DNA of 64,000 nucleotides from Candidatus Eiseniibacteriota bacterium (GTDB lineage: Bacteria; Eisenbacteria; RBG-16-71-46; CAIMUX01), in assembly GCA_029569475.1 (NCBI GenBank), contig JAKQSZ010000007.1:61470-125469 (forward strand), in the 5' to 3' direction. Below, one piece after another: positions 33,148 to 42,038 of this stretch. Every line of letters begins with the position of its first letter. The first letter of the stretch is position 1. The translations under genes were made by a program, and so were the position numbers. The notes under the pieces were generated by a model that had not been told where the DNA came from, ran no database searches, and saw only the letters and a list, made by a program, of their open reading frames with translations.

Positions 33148-36129
33148 TCAGGGCAGAAGGATGACGCGAAAAGCGATCGCCCGTTCCGCGCCTCCTCGGG
33201 CGGCCTCCCGGGCCAGCAGGCGCCCAAAGTACACTCCGGCCGGACAGCGGCGTCCGTCACGATCCAACGGACTCCATGCGACCTCGTGAGGCCCGGCGGG
33301 AAACGGCCGTGCCGTTGGCGCATCCCCGACCAGGCGGCCTGCGGCGTCGTGGACGGACAAGGCGACCACGGCGGGCGAGCTCAGAAGGAATCGCAAGGTG
33401 GCGCCGAGGGCCGACGGGTTGGGGGCTGGCGTCGCGAGCAGGGTCAGGAAGGCCCCTGAATGGGAGAGCCCGGGCGCGGCCGACACGCCCGACTCGGTGA
33501 TCGTGATCCTCTGGTCGGCCGCGAGCCCGGGCGGAAGTTCCTGCACGATGCCGCCGGGCCAGTAGACCCGCAGCGTGTCCACCGTGGCGGCCAGGCCCAG
33601 ACCGAAGTGGGCCGTCGCGGCGCTCTGACCCATGAGCCCGTTCTCGGCGCCGATCTCGCGGATCTGGGTCTGTCCTCCCGCCGTCACGAGGACGCGGGCC
33701 CCGATTCCCCGGGAGTTCGAGGCGGCCCCGCGCAGATCGACCTCGAGCCAATGATTGTCCGATCCGCCGCGATTGCGGAAGAGCTTGTTCCAGTTCGTTT
33801 CGTTGGCGACGAACAGATCGAGGTTGCCGTCGCCGTCGTAGTCCGCCCAGCCAAAGCAAACGCCCAGGCCCATGTCGTCGACGGGGTAGGAGGCCAGGTC
33901 GGTGAACATCCCTCCGCCGTCGTTGCGGAAGAGCCGGTTGCGGGCGCCGCGGCAGACGAGGTAGATGTCGAGATCGCCGTCGTTGTCGAAGTCTCCCCAG
34001 GAGGCGCAGCGTCCGGGCCCGGCCGAGGACAACACCTCGCTCTCCACCTCGCTGAAGGAAGCCCCGTCGTTGCGATAGAGCATGGCGCGCCCGGAGGAGG
34101 AGACGACCAGAAGATCGAGATCGCGGTCGTTGTCGAAGTCTCCCCAGCAGGCCGACGCGCTCAGACTTCCGCCCCCCAGCGGAGGAGCCGTGACATCCAC
34201 GAAAAGGCTGTCGTCGTTACGCAGGAGCCTGTTCGAGCCGCTGCCCACCCCGGCGACGTAGAGATCGGGATCGCCGTCGCTGTCATAGTCGCCCCAGGCC
34301 GTGTCGCGGGAGTTGACCGAGTCCTGCGGCACCAGGTGCGTGATGTCGGTCCATCCCGCCTCGCCATCGTTGCGCAGGAAGATGTCCGGCTCCAACCCCG
34401 AGCGGGTGAGGTAGACGTCCAGGTCGCCGTCGCGGTCGAAGTCGATCCAGCCGGCTTCCTGCTGGTCGCCCCCCGCCGCAAGCGGCGCGGGGGTATCGTC
34501 GACGAAGACGCCCGACCCGAGATTGCGGAAGAGGCGGTTCTCCGAGCGCCGGTTCACCGCGTAGAGGTCGAGCAGGCCATCCTGATCGACGTCAGCCCAC
34601 GCCGCCGAGATCCCGTCCCGGGGGTCGGCCAGCGGCGGGCCCGAGACGTCGGTGAAGGTCCCGTCGCCGCCGTTGCGGAAGAGGCGGTCGGCTGAATCGG
34701 GCGAGGCCAGGAAGAGATCGGGGAGCTGGTCGCCATCGAAATCTCCCCAGGAGACCGCCTGCGGGCCGGGGGCGCGAAGGGCGAAGGTCGAACGGTCGTC
34801 CCAGGCCGGGGACGGCAGGTTGGGCGTGCAGCTTCCATGCTGGAAGAGCGCGTAGATCCCGCAGGCGGAGGTGAACACGCCGGTGGCGTCGTGCCCCACC
34901 CCGGGGATCACGTAGAACTGGTGCCGCGCGATGATGCCTGCGCCGAAGATCGCGCGAAGATAGCCGCGGTAGAGCAAACCCCGCTGCAGGCGGTGCTCGC
35001 CCTGGAGCATGGCCGCGCAGTTCCGCTCCAGGTACCGCTGGTTCGGGTCGATGTCTTTGCCGCCGAGAAGATACTGCACGAGGCGGCTGGAGTAGCGCTG
35101 GCGGAGCGTTTCCGCTCCCTGGTTCATGTACTCGTTGGGATCCCGCAGGCCGTACTTGTACAAGTCGTAGTCCGGACAGCGGCTGATCTCCTCGGGAGGG
35201 GGAACGGCGTAGAAGTTGTTGAGGCCCGGTGTCCACCGGGTCTCGTCGAGGTAGAGATAGCACGAGGGGTTGGCCACCACGAAGCGGAGGGTGATGCCGA
35301 ACTGGTCGCGCAGCTCCTCGACCAGCGGGGTGCCGGCGGCGTAACGGTTGACGAACTGGCCCCCCGCCGAGTGACCGGCCACCACGATCGTGGAGAGCCC
35401 GGGGCTCCTCCGGGCCAGACGATGGATCATCGAGTCGAGGACCGCAAAAGAACTGAGCGCGGCCGGCCGCGGGTGATCCAGGGTGCTGTGCGAGGAGTCC
35501 CCCTGGCGCCAGCCCATGTATTTCCAGAACAGGAACGTGTCAGGCAGGGTATCCGCGGCCACGTCGGCCTCGGTGAGGAACTGCGGGGCGATGAGGTAGG
35601 CGGTCGAGTCGGCCCCTGGCACCTCCTGGGACGCCTCCAGCACGGCTTGCAGGTAGTCGCGGGCGTTGCGCAATGTGCCGTGGATGGAGAAGACGGCCCG
35701 GGTTGCCGCGGGGTGTTCTTCCTCCAACAGCGCGGGAGAGAAGTAGGGAACGGCGAACGGTTGGCCGCTGACCTGCATGACGAAGGTGGTGTCGCTGATC
35801 TCCCGTTGCACGTCGCTGGTGTCGGCGTCATCCGCGAGAGGGAATCCGCGGGTGAGGTCCCAGCCAGGCGTCCAGTAACCCGACGGCGCGTCCAAGCCTG
35901 GTGTCGCATCGTCCGGTGGCTGGGCAAGGCTCGGCGCCCCGGCGTCGAGCGGCGGGTCTTCGGTGCCCGCTCCCGCCGTCGTGCCGAGGGCGGAGATGGC
36001 CAGGAGTCCCGCCAGCAAACCCCCGGCGGCCGCCTTCCGGTGGGGCCGAGACAAGAAACGCCCGATGAGGGACGAGGCGCGCGCCTCAGGGATGGTGCGC
36101 GATTCAGGGGGAATGCGCGATTCAGACAT
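33148..36129 (-). CDS. Exported alpha/beta hydrolase fused to seven FG-GAP repeats and ASPIC/UnbV
   Basis: 993 residues. Signal segment, then residues about 110-440 form an alpha/beta hydrolase: Ser254 in AGHSAGGQ is the nucleophile, and GVGHDATGVF near its end supplies a candidate His. Seven FG-GAP/VCBS repeats follow (WGDFDGDQLPDLFLA, WADVDQDGLLDLY, WIDFDRDGDLDVYL and so on), with DxDxDG calcium loops. Then comes an ASPIC/UnbV domain (NSRGIGARVLVTAGGQ, LRVYWPGGIVQELPPG) and a C-terminal FlgD-like domain (LSVHDAAGRLVGD). It is probably a cell-surface enzyme; the substrate is unknown. The start lacks a Shine-Dalgarno but has an extended -10 nine bases away. Confidence 0.82.
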   Translation of the reverse strand: MSESRIPPESRTIPEARASSLIGRFLSRPHRKAAAGGLLAGLLAISALGTTAGAGTEDPPLDAGAPSLAQPPDDATPGLDAPSGYWTPGWDLTRGFPLADDADTSDVQREISDTTFVMQVSGQPFAVPYFSPALLEEEHPAATRAVFSIHGTLRNARDYLQAVLEASQEVPGADSTAYLIAPQFLTEADVAADTLPDTFLFWKYMGWRQGDSSHSTLDHPRPAALSSFAVLDSMIHRLARRSPGLSTIVVAGHSAGGQFVNRYAAGTPLVEELRDQFGITLRFVVANPSCYLYLDETRWTPGLNNFYAVPPPEEISRCPDYDLYKYGLRDPNEYMNQGAETLRQRYSSRLVQYLLGGKDIDPNQRYLERNCAAMLQGEHRLQRGLLYRGYLRAIFGAGIIARHQFYVIPGVGHDATGVFTSACGIYALFQHGSCTPNLPSPAWDDRSTFALRAPGPQAVSWGDFDGDQLPDLFLASPDSADRLFRNGGDGTFTDVSGPPLADPRDGISAAWADVDQDGLLDLYAVNRRSENRLFRNLGSGVFVDDTPAPLAAGGDQQEAGWIDFDRDGDLDVYLTRSGLEPDIFLRNDGEAGWTDITHLVPQDSVNSRDTAWGDYDSDGDPDLYVAGVGSGSNRLLRNDDSLFVDVTAPPLGGGSLSASACWGDFDNDRDLDLLVVSSSGRAMLYRNDGASFSEVESEVLSSAGPGRCASWGDFDNDGDLDIYLVCRGARNRLFRNDGGGMFTDLASYPVDDMGLGVCFGWADYDGDGNLDLFVANETNWNKLFRNRGGSDNHWLEVDLRGAASNSRGIGARVLVTAGGQTQIREIGAENGLMGQSAATAHFGLGLAATVDTLRVYWPGGIVQELPPGLAADQRITITESGVSAAPGLSHSGAFLTLLATPAPNPSALGATLRFLLSSPAVVALSVHDAAGRLVGDAPTARPFPAGPHEVAWSPLDRDGRRCPAGVYFGRLLAREAARGGAERAIAFRVILLP

Positions 36130-36138
36130 AGCGTCACG

Positions 36139-36147
36139 ATTATAGCA
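36139..36147 (-). promoter_or_regulatory. Extended -10 (TGCTATAAT) nine bases before a start codon
   Basis: Minus strand; the TGn extension plus a perfect TATAAT compensates for a poor -35. Initiation would give a leader of only two to three bases for the hydrolase/FG-GAP gene. Confidence 0.5.
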
Positions 36148-36233
36148 GGAGCGGGACCGGAGCTGACAGGACGGCGATTGGAGAATCGCGGGTCAGCGGG
36201 CAGGATCGCGGCGCACGGAGAGCGAGCCGGCCG

Positions 36234-37382
36234 TCAAAGGCCGAGCCAGCTCGAGATGATGTTCCGCTGCATCTCCGAGGTTCCCGAGTAGATCGTGCTT
36301 CCCACCGAGTCGCGCACGGCGCGCTCCACCTGGTACTCCGTGGTGAAGCCGTAGCCGCCGTGGATCTGGACGGCGTCCAGGGAAGACTGGACCAGCGACT
36401 CGCTCACGAAAAGCTTGGCGATGGAGGCGTCCAACGAGGCGCTTCGGGCCCGGTTCAGGCGCCAGGCCGCGCGGTAGACCAGCAGGCGCGCCGCCTCCAC
36501 CCGCACCTTCATGTCGGCGACCCGGTTGGAGATGGCGGGGAACTTCGCGATCGGCTTGCCGAACTGCTGGCGGGTGCGCGCGTACTCGATCGACTTCTCC
36601 AGCAACCGGTCCATGTTGCCCACGTGGTAGGCGAAGAGGCAGGTGCGCTCCCAGTCCATCGAGTGCGTGAAGAGCGACGACCCGCCGCCTTCTCCGCCCA
36701 GGACCGCGTCCTCCGGCACCCGGACGTCCTCCAGGATGATCTCCCCCAATGGCGAGGTGCGCAGGCCCATCTTCTCGATCTTGTGGCCGAGCTGCAGGCC
36801 GGGGGTGTCGCGCTCGACGAGGAACGCCGTAACCCCGCCGTGGTAGCCCTTCTCCGGGTCGGTCATCGCGAAGAGGACGAGCACGTCGGCGATGGGGCCG
36901 TTGCTGATGAACATCTTGGTGCCGTTCAGCCGATAGCCCGAGCCTTCCTTGACGGCGCGGGTGGTCATGGCGAACGCGTCCGAGCCGGTGTTGGGCTCCG
37001 TCATGGCGTTGCCCGCGATGATGTCCCCCTGGCACATCCCGGGGAGGTACTTCCGCTTCTGTTCGGGCGTGCCGAACTTCGCGAGCGGGACCGCGCAGGG
37101 AAGCATGTGGGCGCACAGCGCGAAGACCAGGCCGGAGTCCTCACAGGCGTAGCCGAGCGCTTCCAGGGCCAGCGCCGTCCCGAGCGCATCCAGGCCGAGG
37201 CCGCCGTACTCCTCCGGAATCGGCAGCCCGGGCAGCCGCATGTCGCCGCACTTCTTCCAGAGGTCGCGCGAGAACAGCTGCTCGCGGTCGCGCTCGATCA
37301 TGCCGGCATTGAGCTCCTTGCGCGCGAACTGGATGATCGCCTCGCGGAGAGCCTTTTGTTCATCGCTGATGGAGAAGTCCAT
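36234..37382 (-). CDS. Acyl-CoA dehydrogenase-type flavoprotein, probable prolyl-carrier-protein oxidase
   Basis: 382 residues from ATG 37382, with AAGGGAG eight bases upstream. Full acyl-CoA dehydrogenase fold: AMTEPNTGSDAFAM, MFISNGPIADV, RQQFGKPIAKFPAI, QIHGGYGFTTEY. The C-terminal catalytic Glu of short-chain enzymes is replaced by Ser366 (IYSGTSEMQ), but Glu245 in MDWER occupies the isovaleryl-CoA dehydrogenase position, which is also the base reported for prolyl-carrier oxidases such as AnaB. It lies last in an operon with a carrier protein and an adenylation enzyme, as in pyrrole-2-carboxylate pathways. A plain beta-oxidation enzyme is the alternative. Confidence 0.78.
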   Translation of the reverse strand: MDFSISDEQKALREAIIQFARKELNAGMIERDREQLFSRDLWKKCGDMRLPGLPIPEEYGGLGLDALGTALALEALGYACEDSGLVFALCAHMLPCAVPLAKFGTPEQKRKYLPGMCQGDIIAGNAMTEPNTGSDAFAMTTRAVKEGSGYRLNGTKMFISNGPIADVLVLFAMTDPEKGYHGGVTAFLVERDTPGLQLGHKIEKMGLRTSPLGEIILEDVRVPEDAVLGGEGGGSSLFTHSMDWERTCLFAYHVGNMDRLLEKSIEYARTRQQFGKPIAKFPAISNRVADMKVRVEAARLLVYRAAWRLNRARSASLDASIAKLFVSESLVQSSLDAVQIHGGYGFTTEYQVERAVRDSVGSTIYSGTSEMQRNIISSWLGL

Positions 37383-37470
37383 CGGGTCGTCTCCCTTCTG
37401 GGCTGCCGCCTCGCGGCAGGCCGTACGTCGGCTCGATCGCCGGCTGGTTCGGGGCGCGTAAGGACGGCGG

Positions 37471-39168
37471 TCAGGGCATGGTACGGAGTGTCTGGTAGTC
37501 CGTCTTGTCGGTCGATGTCTTGGGCAGGGACTCCAGCGCGACAAACTCGTCGGGGACCATGTAGCCGATCAGGTTCTCGCCGCAGAACTGCTTCAGCCGG
37601 ATGATCGAGACCTTGCCGGAGCGGAAGGCGAGGAAGGCGCGGATCTTCACGCCGCTCTCCTCGTCGGGGACCGCGATCACCGCCGCCTCCTTCACCTCGG
37701 GGTGACGGTAGAGGGCCGCCTCGATCTCTCCGAGTTCGATGCGGAATCCGCGCTTCTTCACCATGCGGTCGCGCCGTCCGGCGAAGAGGAAGTCGCCCGA
37801 CCCGTCGAGAGTCACGACGTCGCCGGTGTGGTACCAGGAAGCGCCGCGGGCGTCGGTCGTGAGCACCGCTTCAGTCAAACCGGGCGCCCCCCAGTATCCC
37901 CGCATCACCCCAGGGCCCGAGATCCAGAGCTCGCCCGCCTGCCCGGGCGCCGCGTCCTGTCCGTCCTCATCGACCACGCGCGCGCGGTAGTGCGGACAGG
38001 TCCGGCCGATCGGATAGGGCTCGAGGCGGTCGTCCGGGATCCGCGCCGGCACCTCGAAGAACGTACAGACGTTGGTTTCCGTCGGGCCGTAGAGGTTGAA
38101 GTACCGGGGCTGGGGCCACAGCTTGCGGAGGGCGCGCAGGTGGCGGATCGGGAAGACCTCTCCGGCAAAGTGGACGATCCGCAGCCGGCTGTAGTCGTAC
38201 CGCTCCAGGTGGCCGAACTGCGTCAGGAGGCTCAGCACGGACGGGGTCGAGTACCAGCAGGTGATGCCCGTCTCGGAGATGAGACGGGCCAGCGTCACCG
38301 GATCCTTCCCGGCCGTCTCGCTGATCAGCACGAGGGTTGCGCCCTGCCTCAGCGGGACATAGATGTCCAGCACCGAGAGGTCGAAGTGAAACGGCGCATG
38401 TGAGGAGAACCTGTCCTCGTCCCGCGGCTCGAAAGCATCGCCGCACCACTCGACGAAGCACAGGGCGTTGCGGTGAGAGATCATGACCCCCTTGGGCCGT
38501 CCGGTGGAGCCCGAGGTGTAGAGGATGTAGGCCAGGTCGTCTTGGTCCGGAACCACGGTGGAGCTGGGCGGGGCCGGATCCTCGGCCTGGAGCCGGTCCA
38601 GGAGGCGCGCCAGGGGCCACGCGGGAGACTGTGACGCCGCGGCCGCTTGATCCAGCGGCGCAAGGCGTGCACCGGCGGGCGGAGTGGCCTCTTCCGGGGC
38701 GGGCGGGGTGCGCTCGACGGCCAGCAGGGCCACGTCCTCGCCCCAGCCTTCCCAGGCCTGGACGATGGCGTCCGTGCTGGCGCTTTCCACGATCACGGCG
38801 CGGACCTGACAGTCCCGCAGGATGTAGGCGTTGCGCTCGGGCGGCGCCGAGGCGTCGACCGGAACGTGCGCCGCGCCGCACTTCATGATCCCGAAGATGG
38901 CGGCCACCGCATCGATCGACTTGCGCAGGCAGATGCCCACCCGGTCGCCCGGCCGGACCCCGGCGTGCCGTAACCGGTCGCGCATCCGGTCGCTCAGAGC
39001 GTCCAGGCCCGCGTAGGTGATAGCCCCGACCCCCGGGTCCTCGACCGCGGTGTGTCCTGGCCGCCGGCGCGCGCTGGCTTCCAGATAGCCGTGGAGCGAA
39101 GCAGCGCGTCCATCCGGCCGCTCCGCCGCGCGCACGCAGGTTGCTTCCATTCCGTTCCAGCCTTCCAT
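37471..39168 (-). CDS. Amino acid adenylation enzyme, predicted L-prolyl-AMP ligase
   Basis: 565 residues from ATG 39168; AGGAGG lies 11 bases upstream inside a repeat unit. Adenylation motifs: LAYILYTSGSTGRPKG (A3), HFDLSVLD (A4 with the amino-group-binding Asp), NLYGPTETN (A5), WYHTGD (A7), FAGRRDRMVKKRGFRIELGE (A8), LPKTSTDK (A10). Reading the ten specificity positions by eye gives D-L-L-Y-H-A-L-V-C-K, nine of ten equal to the code I remember for PltF/RedM prolyl ligases (DLLYLALVCK). It should load proline on the carrier protein encoded upstream. No condensation domain is present. Confidence 0.82.
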   Translation of the reverse strand: MEGWNGMEATCVRAAERPDGRAASLHGYLEASARRRPGHTAVEDPGVGAITYAGLDALSDRMRDRLRHAGVRPGDRVGICLRKSIDAVAAIFGIMKCGAAHVPVDASAPPERNAYILRDCQVRAVIVESASTDAIVQAWEGWGEDVALLAVERTPPAPEEATPPAGARLAPLDQAAAASQSPAWPLARLLDRLQAEDPAPPSSTVVPDQDDLAYILYTSGSTGRPKGVMISHRNALCFVEWCGDAFEPRDEDRFSSHAPFHFDLSVLDIYVPLRQGATLVLISETAGKDPVTLARLISETGITCWYSTPSVLSLLTQFGHLERYDYSRLRIVHFAGEVFPIRHLRALRKLWPQPRYFNLYGPTETNVCTFFEVPARIPDDRLEPYPIGRTCPHYRARVVDEDGQDAAPGQAGELWISGPGVMRGYWGAPGLTEAVLTTDARGASWYHTGDVVTLDGSGDFLFAGRRDRMVKKRGFRIELGEIEAALYRHPEVKEAAVIAVPDEESGVKIRAFLAFRSGKVSIIRLKQFCGENLIGYMVPDEFVALESLPKTSTDKTDYQTLRTMP

Positions 39169-39172
39169 TCTG

Positions 39173-39279
39173 GTCACGCCCTCCTGATGGGGCACGTTTT
39201 GCGGTCGGGTCACGCCCTCGTGATGGGCACGCCCTGCGGACGGGTCACGCCCCCGTGATGGGGCACGTTTTGCGGACGG
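39173..39279. repeat. Three 36-base units between carrier protein and ligase genes
   Basis: Units at 39173-39208, 39209-39243 (one base shorter) and 39244-39279; a partial fourth copy runs into the carrier protein stop codon. Only the unit next to the ligase start contains AGGAGG on the minus strand, so one diverged copy may serve as its ribosome site. Confidence 0.85.
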
Positions 39280-39280
39280 G

Positions 39281-39535
39281 TCACGCCTTCTTGGACTCCA
39301 CGAACGATGCGATCTGGTCGATCGTGTTGAGGTTCCCCGCCCCGACCTCGTGGGCGGCGAACTCGAACCCGAAGGTCTCCTCCAGATAGGCCACGAGCTT
39401 GAGGGTGGCGAGCGAGTCGAGGATGCGGCCGCTGATGAGCGGGAGATCGTCGGTGAGCTGCTCAGGATCCTCGCCGGGGAGGAACTCCTTGAGGATGTAC
39501 TCCCTGACCCGGGTCTTGATGGTGTTGTCCGACAT
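39281..39535 (-). CDS. Stand-alone acyl/peptidyl carrier protein
   Basis: 84 residues. Ser41 in RILDSLATLKLV is the phosphopantetheine site. The pattern LPLISGRILDSLATLKLVAY and FGFEFAAHEVGAGNLNTID matches free carrier proteins found beside adenylation enzymes in Dlt and pyrrole pathways. AAGGAGG precedes ATG 39535, inside the last 74 bases of the MBOAT-SGNH gene, so the two overlap. It should carry the prolyl and then the oxidised acyl group. Confidence 0.9.
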   Translation of the reverse strand: MSDNTIKTRVREYILKEFLPGEDPEQLTDDLPLISGRILDSLATLKLVAYLEETFGFEFAAHEVGAGNLNTIDQIASFVESKKA

Positions 39536-42038
39536 CGGTCCTCCTTAGAGCGTTCTGGTTCTGGCGGATGGCATCGTAAAGACGGGCCGCCACCAGCCTG
39601 TGCCCCTCCGGGTTGGGATGGTCGTCCCAGGGGGCCAGGTGCAGCGACTCCGCGGGGCGGCCGTCATAGACCCCGCTCAGATCCAGGGTCAGCAGTCCCG
39701 ACGTTCGGGCCAGATCGAGGATGGCGGCCGCATCCAGGTCATAGTCGTGCTTGGACAGAATCGGCAGGAAGACGGCGACGCCCGCGACGCCGCGTTCCTG
39801 GCAGCGGGCCGCGATCTCGTGGTACGTCCACGAGAGCAACTCGGCCTTGTGCTCAGCGAGGACGCGCCTGCCGGTCGCCTCCGGGGTTCCGGGGGTGACG
39901 CCATGGCGAGCCGCGAAGGCGACAGCGCCTTCGTAGGGGACCGGGACCTTCGCATCCATCAGCTTGCAGAGCCGCTCGACCGCCAGGTGCGCGTCCAGCG
40001 GATGAATCACGTAGAAGACGGACGCGGGGGAGAAGTCGAAGACCTTGCTTTCGAGCTCGGCCAGCACGTCCAGCGCGCTGTACCCCTCCACCGCGAAGTT
40101 CAGGATCTCGTAGGAGCCGTGCGGCTCGCCCCGGGCCTCGCGATTCAGCCGTTCCTCCAGCAGCGACTCGAAATTCTCCTCCAGAAGCACGCCGCTGCCG
40201 AAGGTGTGGGAGGCGCCGACCAAAGCGATGCGGTAGGTGCCGGGCGCGGGGGTCTTCTCGTAGTCCCGGTCCCGCATCCCCCAACGGTTGATCGTGACCA
40301 GCGTGCCGCGATGGCGCGCCTGCGCCTGGGGGACCAGTTCGAGGTAAGGCAAGCCTTCCCGCAGCCGGCTGAGTTCCGGGCGGAAGCGGATCGAGCCCCA
40401 ATCCGCCGGACGCTCCATGTACACCTTCATCAGCTCGGGATTGTCCCAGCCCACGTCGTTGAGCTGTTCGTAGTAGTCCCGCTGGCGGCGCGCCTTGTCC
40501 CGGTCATTGAGGGCGGAAGACTTCACGCCCTTGATCACTGCCGCGGTCTCGGGCTCGAGGCGGGTGTAGAAGGATGGGGCGGCGACCGCCAGGAGCACGG
40601 CGACGGTGGCGCCGTTGCGTCCGACATCCTTCCAGAAGTGGAGGGGTCGCGCCGGACGTCGCTGGTAGAAGATCGAAATGGCCACGTAAGCCGCCACGCC
40701 GGCGGCCAGGGCCGGGATCAGCCAGAGATCCGCCGCCGTGGCCGTACCGAGGACGCCGAACAGAGAGGCCCAGTCGACCACCGACTCCGAGATCCAGAGC
40801 GACCAGAGGACGCAGATGGTCGCGAAGACGCCGAGCGACTTCAGCCCCGTCACCGCCATGCTGGAGAACGGGATCTTCGCCGCGCCCAGCTTGCGCCGCG
40901 CCGGCTTGACCGTCTCGCGGACGACCCCGATCGCGACCAGCACGGCCAGAACGGTCCAGAAGAGGGTGTCGCTCCACGTCAGCAGGAAGGAGCCGCGGAT
41001 CCAGAACCACTGGTAGGAGTGCAGGAACCAGGTGGCGAAGAAGACCCAGAAGGTCCCGAGCACCAGAGCCCGGAGATTGCCCAGCCGGCGGAGCTTGAAG
41101 AAGGCGGGGTAGTAGAAGACCTTCATCATGAAGTCCTTCCAGTAGATATTGATCCGCCTCCAGAAGTCCGTGAAGCTCGTGCTGAGGTAGAACAGGTGGT
41201 GCGTCTCCGGCAGGTTGAATCCGAAGAGATGCAACATGCCGATCACCATGTGAAAGAGGCCGGAGACCTGCAGGTAGAGCAGGAAGGGCCACAGCAGGTA
41301 CCGCAGGAGCTGCGGCACGTCCGTCACCGCGGTCGAGTCGATGGGCAGGTGCTGGTAGACCAGACGATACAAGATGAGCTGGATGCCGCCGCGCAGGATC
41401 CAGGAAATGCCCGTCTGGTAGATCGCGTGCCGGTCCTTCTGGTCGTAGTGCGAGCGGCAGAAGCTCTGGTAGTCGACCACGGGGAAGAGCGGGAAACAGA
41501 CATTGGGGATCATGAAGAAATAGGACACCGCGTGGGAGAACGAGGCGGGAGCGTTGCGGTGGCGGAGGTCGTAGACGTAGATGATCAACCGGAGCATGAA
41601 CATCGAGCCGAGCACCGGCCAGATCGCCGACGACCAGGGGAATGCCAGCGATCCGCTCCTTTGCAGGGCGAGAGCCAGGACGGCGGCGGCCAGGAGTCCG
41701 AGGCGGGCGGCGAAGGGAACAGGCAGATGGCACAACCCGATCAGGGCCAGACCCAGGCCGATCAGCCACGCGCCCTGGGCCAGTCCGAAGATGACGAAGA
41801 CCGAGCCGAGCGAAAGCGCGGCGAAGGCATGCAACCGCAGGCGCTGCGGCAGGAAGTAGTGGAACATGAACCCGGCCCACGTCAGCAGCGCGAGCTTCTG
41901 GAAGGCCAGACCCTCGATCTGGTACCAGCGCGTGGTCACGTAGAAGACCAGGATCAGCTGCAGGCTCAGCGCCAGGAAACGGGGGATCGAGATCTGCGTC
42001 GACGTGGCCGAGGTCGTCGTGGAAGTGCTCAAGCTCAT
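39462..42038 (-). CDS. MBOAT acyltransferase fused to an SGNH domain (DltB-DltD-like)
   Basis: 858 residues from ATG 42038, with AAGGA upstream. Residues 20-490 hold about twelve membrane segments with the MBOAT signature: SFTDFWRRINIYWKDFMMKV at 288-307 and the candidate catalytic His340 in WFLHSYQWFW. After the last membrane segment, residues about 590-820 form an SGNH domain: Ser610 in GASHTFGSG and DDHPNPEGH at 805-813. In Dlt, MBOAT DltB moves a carrier-bound amino acid across the membrane with the SGNH-like DltD; here both are one chain. The last ~30 residues overlap the carrier gene and look non-homologous. Confidence 0.85.
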   Translation of the reverse strand: MSLSTSTTTSATSTQISIPRFLALSLQLILVFYVTTRWYQIEGLAFQKLALLTWAGFMFHYFLPQRLRLHAFAALSLGSVFVIFGLAQGAWLIGLGLALIGLCHLPVPFAARLGLLAAAVLALALQRSGSLAFPWSSAIWPVLGSMFMLRLIIYVYDLRHRNAPASFSHAVSYFFMIPNVCFPLFPVVDYQSFCRSHYDQKDRHAIYQTGISWILRGGIQLILYRLVYQHLPIDSTAVTDVPQLLRYLLWPFLLYLQVSGLFHMVIGMLHLFGFNLPETHHLFYLSTSFTDFWRRINIYWKDFMMKVFYYPAFFKLRRLGNLRALVLGTFWVFFATWFLHSYQWFWIRGSFLLTWSDTLFWTVLAVLVAIGVVRETVKPARRKLGAAKIPFSSMAVTGLKSLGVFATICVLWSLWISESVVDWASLFGVLGTATAADLWLIPALAAGVAAYVAISIFYQRRPARPLHFWKDVGRNGATVAVLLAVAAPSFYTRLEPETAAVIKGVKSSALNDRDKARRQRDYYEQLNDVGWDNPELMKVYMERPADWGSIRFRPELSRLREGLPYLELVPQAQARHRGTLVTINRWGMRDRDYEKTPAPGTYRIALVGASHTFGSGVLLEENFESLLEERLNREARGEPHGSYEILNFAVEGYSALDVLAELESKVFDFSPASVFYVIHPLDAHLAVERLCKLMDAKVPVPYEGAVAFAARHGVTPGTPEATGRRVLAEHKAELLSWTYHEIAARCQERGVAGVAVFLPILSKHDYDLDAAAILDLARTSGLLTLDLSGVYDGRPAESLHLAPWDDHPNPEGHRLVAARLYDAIRQNQNALRRTDVGQHHQDPGQGVHPQGVPPRRGS

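Noticed and set aside
33750..34760. Regular DNA repeats resembling a repeat array
   Set aside because: These are the coding periodicity of seven FG-GAP protein repeats, not CRISPR or satellite DNA.
36234..37382. Simple short-chain acyl-CoA dehydrogenase of beta-oxidation
   Set aside because: The usual C-terminal Glu is Ser366, the base is at the isovaleryl/prolyl-oxidase position, and neighbours are a carrier protein and a prolyl-type ligase. Kept only as an alternative.
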